Positions 60,001 to 64,000 of a DNA stretch of 64,000 nt are shown one piece after another (positions within the stretch are counted from its first letter, which is position 1; each line of letters opens with the position of its first letter). The notes beneath the pieces are model-generated. The model made no database searches, was not told where the DNA came from, and saw only the letters and a list, made by a program, of their open reading frames with translations. The position numbers were made by a program, and so were the translations under genes. This DNA comes from Hirundichthys speculiger. Lineage: Eukaryota > Chordata > Actinopteri > Beloniformes > Exocoetidae. The stretch spans positions 310,001 through 374,000 of the forward strand of contig JAGFBZ010001895.1 of assembly GCA_018398805.1 (NCBI GenBank), written 5' to 3'.

Positions 60001-61002
60001 TTGATATAATGTTTTAGTAGTTTTGTATAATCTCCAAAATTCTCTTGGAGGTACCAGAGCCCAGATTGATGAACGAGCTAAGCCTTTAACATGGACATTT
60101 TTTTTTCATCTGCATTTTCTCAACAGATTTTTAGAGTCGACCTGTAAAATCACATTCCCACCTGATGATCTTGTTTACGATAATAGACATCCCTGTTACC
60201 AGAAGCAAGAATCTCACCACAGTTGAATAAAAATGACATTTGAAGATTCCCCTAGGGGACTCATTTTTGCTGTACAAATTTTTCCGTAATGAAAAGCATT
60301 TGTTTTTTTGTTTTTTTTGGTTTGTTTTTATGATTTTGTCATTTTGTATTTGTTAAAGTCCAGCGGAGAAAGCGAATGCGTATCACCTGTTAATACTTGA
60401 TATTTGCAGTCATTTTGGCTTCTTTGTGCTGCATTTACTCAGGTGTTCCTTCATGAGACCACGGTGCGGCTGATGGCCGGAGCCAGTCCAACAAGGACAC
60501 ACCAGCTGCTGGAGCACAACCTGCGACGCAGGACACACGGCCCATACTCAGCCGGTATGCAGAACCCAACTAAATCACACCTTAATTGCAGACCTCAGAC
60601 TCCCAACAGAACTGTATTCTCATACAGCATGAGAGTGAACCCTCCACGGCACTGCTGGAACATCATCCGAGCATTCGCAGCTCTTGATGTCGAAACTCAA
60701 AGGGCGGGTTAATGCAACGTATGCTCGCACGTCAAGATGCTAATCTGTTCTTTTCTTCCTCTTTTACTTCCCCTCTCGTGTCAGAGGGTGAGTCGATTTT
60801 AGGTGAAAGGGAGAGGGCTCACGCCATTCTGCTCGCCTGCCGCCACCTGCCCATGCCTCTGCTAACTCCACCGGGACACCGAGCTCGGCTGCTGGCCGAG
60901 GCCAAGCGAACCTTGGAGCGGGTGGGAGACCGTCGGTCCCTGCAAGACTGTCAGCAGATCCTGCTGCGCCTCAGTGGGGGCACCACCATGGCTGCTTCTT
61001 AA
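47046..61002 (+). CDS. srebf2: Sterol regulatory element-binding protein 2 (two frame breaks in this sequence)
   Basis: SREBP-2 is an ER membrane bHLH-zipper factor cut in the Golgi to free its N-terminal half, which activates cholesterol genes. Coding exons: 47046-47145, 53118-53497, 53895-54087, 54170-54366, 54524-54676, 54794-55076, 55161-55275, 55361-55512, 56231-56435, 56563-56738, 56867-57116, 57225-57396, 57502-57673, 57782-57899, 58014-58123, 58571-58703, 59026-59197, 59769-59945, 60443-60554, 60785-61002. About 1195 residues if in frame; human has 1141. Start: ATG 47046, with [12 protein letters not shown] then [17 protein letters not shown] Gln/Pro/Thr-rich region, bHLH-zipper, two membrane segments and the SCAP-binding tail ending GGTTMAAS follow. 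One extra base near 54896 and one missing base near 57305 break the frame; no intron explains either. Sequencing error and a damaged allele are both possible. Confidence 0.97.
48005..48056. repeat. (TA)n microsatellite in srebf2 intron 1
   Basis: AT dinucleotide run of about 50 bp; it makes spurious Ile-Tyr frames on the minus strand. Confidence 0.9.
48875..49058 (-). repeat. tRNA-derived SINE in srebf2 intron 1
   Basis: On the minus strand it begins GGGCTGCCCCGGTGGCACAA, has an A-box-like GGCACAATGGTTAGG and a B-box-like GGGTTCTACTCCC, and ends with CAATAAAGGCC and a T/A-rich tail. Flanks AAATCTTT at 48867-48874 and 49059-49066 look like a target duplication. Fish SINE of the tRNA-headed type; exact family not named. 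Confidence 0.7.
49067..53117. other. srebf2 intron 1, remaining part
   Basis: About 4 kb of AT-rich intron. No exon, RNA gene or recognisable transposon coding sequence was found. A poly-A/T tract lies near 51592-51609. Possible enhancer content cannot be judged from sequence alone. Confidence 0.5.
54979..55275 (+). other. srebf2: SREBP-2 bHLH-leucine zipper
   Basis: End of coding exon 6 plus exon 7. The basic region reads [18 protein letters not shown] and includes the SREBP-specific tyrosine (KRYRSS) where other bHLH proteins have arginine; this allows binding to sterol-response elements as well as E-boxes. Helix 2 and the zipper follow in exon 7 ([18 protein letters not shown], then [10 protein letters not shown]). 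The conserved frame here is offset by one base from the first part of exon 6. Confidence 0.95.
56231..56738 (+). other. srebf2: SREBP-2 membrane hairpin and protease sites
   Basis: Coding exons 9 and 10. VKSEPDSP is the sumoylation-type motif. [15 protein letters not shown] is the site-2 protease region and first membrane segment. A short luminal loop contains RSLF, a candidate site-1 protease site. The second membrane segment is [30 protein letters not shown] then starts the cytosolic regulatory tail. The luminal loop is shorter than in human SREBP-2. Confidence 0.85.
59434..59501 (+). ncRNA. mir33: microRNA mir-33 hairpin in srebf2 intron
   Basis: The hairpin lies in the intron between coding exons 17 and 18, as mir-33a lies in a late SREBF2 intron of mammals. 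The 5p arm (59439-59459) starts with the seed-bearing GTGCATTGTAG and continues TTGCATTGCA; every base agrees with vertebrate miR-33 as I know it. The 3p arm is CAATGTGTCTGCAGTGCAAT... (59478-59499), and the loop is ATGATCCTGAAGCTGAG-like. It is co-transcribed with srebf2 and represses cholesterol-export and fatty-acid-oxidation genes such as abca1 (established for the family). The basal stem continues outward: GGAGG pairs with CCTCC, and further GC-rich pairs follow. Confidence 0.97.
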
Positions 61003-63210
61003 ACATACAAAGAAGCACTAATGTCCGTAACTTTATTGAAGACAGAGCGATGTTAATCCGACCACAAATTATAATTGTCTTACAGTCAGCTATCAGCGTT
61101 GATCAAAAGACAGAAATCTCTAAACGTCTTCTCAAAGTGGCTGATTTTTCACTGAAACATTTGGATGGCCTGGTATTATTTTGATGCCAGCTTCCTTGCA
61201 GCTCCATCACCTCAACCCAACCCGCCTGATCATTATTTGGATCAGCTCACTCATTTTAAATGAGGGAACTTGGAGAGCTGGTTCTTTCAGCAAGGATCCA
61301 TCTTACACTTTTCAAGAAAGTGATTTGGATCCACACCAAATTATGGGTTCTTCCTTTGCCCCAGCTACGCCTCTTCACAATGTTTCCTAAAATTTTGGCT
61401 TGGTAGTTTTGGTGTATTCCTGTTTACAGACAAACATGCAAACGGCTCCAAGGATCAATGCTAACAGGCCCAAAATGAAAAAGGGACCATTATCTAAAGC
61501 AGGAGACAAAGCCGTACAATCATTATTGCCACACAGTTTAGTGAGTGCTGCATTGTGTATTGTTTCATTTAATTTGCAAGCTTTAATGGGCTTCACAGTA
61601 TTGCCGAGTAGACAGCAGGGGTCTGATTGTGGCTATACTGTAGGATGCACACAGACTAGCTTGTTTTTACTGTACAGTGCTGAGTAGTGTCTCTTCTTAT
61701 CTACCTCAAACACTGTACAAAGCCAGCATTGTACTGTGGAGCAAAACAAAATACTTAAGGCATCACATCATTTACCCAGAATTTGATTTAAAGTGATGCT
61801 TCAGATTATTAGTGTCACTCTAATGAAGTCCAGCTGATCTGCTTTATGTTGATTGTGGAGCTCAGCAGCACAACACATGAGGAGTTTGAGCTGCTTCTGT
61901 TGGCGCCATCTGTAATGTCCAACAAAGAGGAGAGGAGACTGTTGGATTCGGGAAATATCCAGTTAGCAGAAGGAAGCAGCCATAGGCCCAGACATTTGCA
62001 AATGCCTATCTATACACACAGGCACACAAATGCGTATGTCTTAAAGTGATTGCATTCAGACTCTTGGTTTAATTGTATATAAGTTGTATATAAGCAGAAC
62101 AACAGAAACAGATAAAACAGGAAGTTACTTGCTACTGCTTGAGAAACGATGCACACCCAGGAAAGCATTGTGATATGAAAGGTCAACTGTCTGAACCTTT
62201 GAGTTGTACACCACCAGATCTCTTTGAGTCCCAATCATCAGCTTTGATAGGCTCGCATCGTGGCTCTAAAAATGTCACTGAACAGTAGTGAACAGTTACT
62301 GTGTTGACAGACATAATACGTGAGGCTGCTCATTAAAGTATGTTTTTTTATTTTTATTTTGCTGCATCTCTCTACATAAGCCACCTTTCAAGTCTCGAGC
62401 AGAATTCTGAAACTAAAGATGTTTGGTGGTGCGTCACTATGAAGGTTTGGGTATCAAAACGGTGTGTACAGAGTGATGAATGTTAGTTTCCTGGAAGTGT
62501 GGTCCACTGATGATGTTAAGCCTCTCAAGCAAAATTGCCTTGATGTTATGTAAAAAAAAAATAATGATAATATTTTCTTATGTTTTATTGATTTGGAATT
62601 ATGGAGATGTATCTTAGATTTTTGTCCAATTAGCTTTTTATTTGTAATTATTGACTCACACATTACACAGCACTTTTGTCAGTCCTTGTTGTTTGCTCTG
62701 AATATTTTATTTAATGGTTATGTAATGTAAATGCTTTTGGGTGGATGGGGGGCAGTTTTGCAGTTGAAATATTCTTTTATATCAGTGAAATCAATATAGA
62801 GTCAGAAACTGAGTGTAATCTCAAAGAGCAAGTTATATTTTTCTCATAGGAATATACATTCCTCATTTAGACATTTAACTTTTATGTCAGGATCACTCCT
62901 TTTCTGCTGAACATGTTATTACCTGGATTTTAAGATGTACAAGCATACAATGAGGAAGCTCCAGGACTGTTAAACTTAAACTGTAATCAAAGCAGGACTG
63001 AAAATCCTCATTTCAGTTAATGTTTGCCTTCCCTGATAGCTAAAAGTAAAAATGAGAAAGCAATGCTTCAACAGTCATTGCCACGCTGGAGTTTTTCCTG
63101 TTCTAATTGTTACTTCCTTTTTTTTGTTTTTTGCTTCCCTCAAGATGTTATATTGTTTGAACTTCTGTGTTACTTTTAATGTTTTCTAATAAAACATCAC
63201 AACAGTGTTT
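61003..63210 (+). other. srebf2: srebf2 3' untranslated region
   Basis: About 2.2 kb after the stop codon, without other genes. Canonical AATAAA at 63188-63193, followed by a T-rich stretch, marks the likely transcript end. Confidence 0.65.
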
Positions 63211-63883
63211 GGCCTATATGATAATTTTTTTTGTTGAAAATACACTTTAAAGATCCGTAACACTTCAAATGTAGGCACTGAAACTGAAGAAAGACTGCGT
63301 TGCATTTTCATGTCTGACTCTGGGTTGTTGCCTGGGTGTGCACAGCAGCATCAATCAGGTGGTGGTGTTGATGTGTTGGTGGTTTTTTTTTTGTTTGTTT
63401 GTTTTCTTTATCTAACACATGGTGTAGCTCGAAGGAGACGCTCCCACTTACTTCACAGAGAGAAGTTATTCCTTCATGCAGGGCGAGTCTGTGCAGCAGG
63501 ATGGAGTGGAAAAGATGGGAGTGAGTCTGAAGTGAAAATGAAGAGCAGTGACAATTAAGGTAGCACAGCAAACTGACTTTATATGGCCACATATTCAGAC
63601 CTATAAGTATGGTTTGATGGTAGTAATAAAATCCAATTCAATACATACATATCAGTTGATGTAGTTAAAAACTACCAATTAAAGGTACATGGTATACAGG
63701 TGCGTCTGTTATTGGTGACATGTGGTCTGTCAGTTTTATGATTGCTAGTATAATTAGATGATGAAAAGTCATCAAAGTGCTTTTAGATTGAATAAAAAAT
63801 GATCAAAATATAGAACTTGGATCAACCCGTTTATCAACCTTTTTGCTTTTATGTCATACACACACATATCTATCTATCTATAT
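63211..63883. other. Intergenic, nothing recognised
   Basis: AT-rich sequence after srebf2, with small simple repeats (CA and CTAT) near 63856-63890. No gene was recognised. Confidence 0.5.
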
Positions 63884-64000
63884 ATATCCATCCATCCATC
63901 CATTTTCTATACCCGTTTCATCCTTGAAGGGTCACGGGGATCTGCTGGAGCCTATCCCAGCTGTCTACGGGCGAAAGGCAGGGGTTCACCCTGGACAGGT
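63884..64000 (-). repeat. Truncated copy of the (GGAT)n-tailed repeat
   Basis: It begins ATATCCATCCATCCATCC and continues GGGATCTGCTGGAGCCTATC and GGGGTTCACCCTGGACAGGT, like 19748-19865. The window ends inside it. Confidence 0.8.

Overview
The window is nuclear DNA of a bony fish, most likely a spiny-rayed (percomorph) teleost. It is AT-rich and full of introns. It carries typical fish Tc1/mariner, hAT, LINE/SINE and retroviral repeats. Its gene order, mei1 - ccdc134 - srebf2, all on the + strand, is the vertebrate order known from human 22q13. The species cannot be named from the sequence alone.

Layout. (1) 1-23145: the last seven recognisable coding exons of mei1 (meiotic double-strand-break factor) end in a stop at 23145. 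Their introns are swollen by transposons, including a four-deep nest at 9571-15167. (2) 23207-24675: two decayed DNA transposons lie directly behind mei1. (3) About 25960-34392: ccdc134, with a GC-rich promoter, two likely non-coding 5' exons, six coding exons (229 aa) and a poly(A) signal. (4) 34610-38546: a two-exon AIG1/GIMAP-type GTPase gene with a long Gly/Ala-rich tail, sitting between ccdc134 and srebf2. (5) 39241-46530: a Tc1-like copy, then an older Tc1-like remnant split by a very young 5.1-kb endogenous retrovirus (ERV) that has lost most of gag-pol. The two LTRs read identically except for a 33-bp duplication, and the body carries a 14-copy minisatellite. (6) 46680-63210: srebf2 (SREBP-2), 20 coding exons, with the mir-33 hairpin in the intron between coding exons 17 and 18. 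(7) 63211-64000: intergenic DNA ending in a truncated interspersed repeat.

How the genes relate. srebf2 and its intronic mir-33 form the classic sterol circuit: SREBP-2 activates cholesterol synthesis and uptake genes, while miR-33 from the same transcript represses cholesterol export genes. ccdc134 and mei1 are neighbours by conserved synteny, not by pathway. The GTPase gene is an addition relative to the mammalian order as I know it.

Main points to check: two single-base reading-frame breaks in otherwise well conserved srebf2 exons (near 54896 and 57305); an exon-4 splice site that only fits the frame when an upstream acceptor is used; the young ERV whose sense-strand 3' LTR ends 645 bp before the srebf2 start codon; the higher-order minisatellite inside it; and the GTPase with its glycine-zipper-like tail. 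All identifications come from reading the sequence against remembered families; no search was run.
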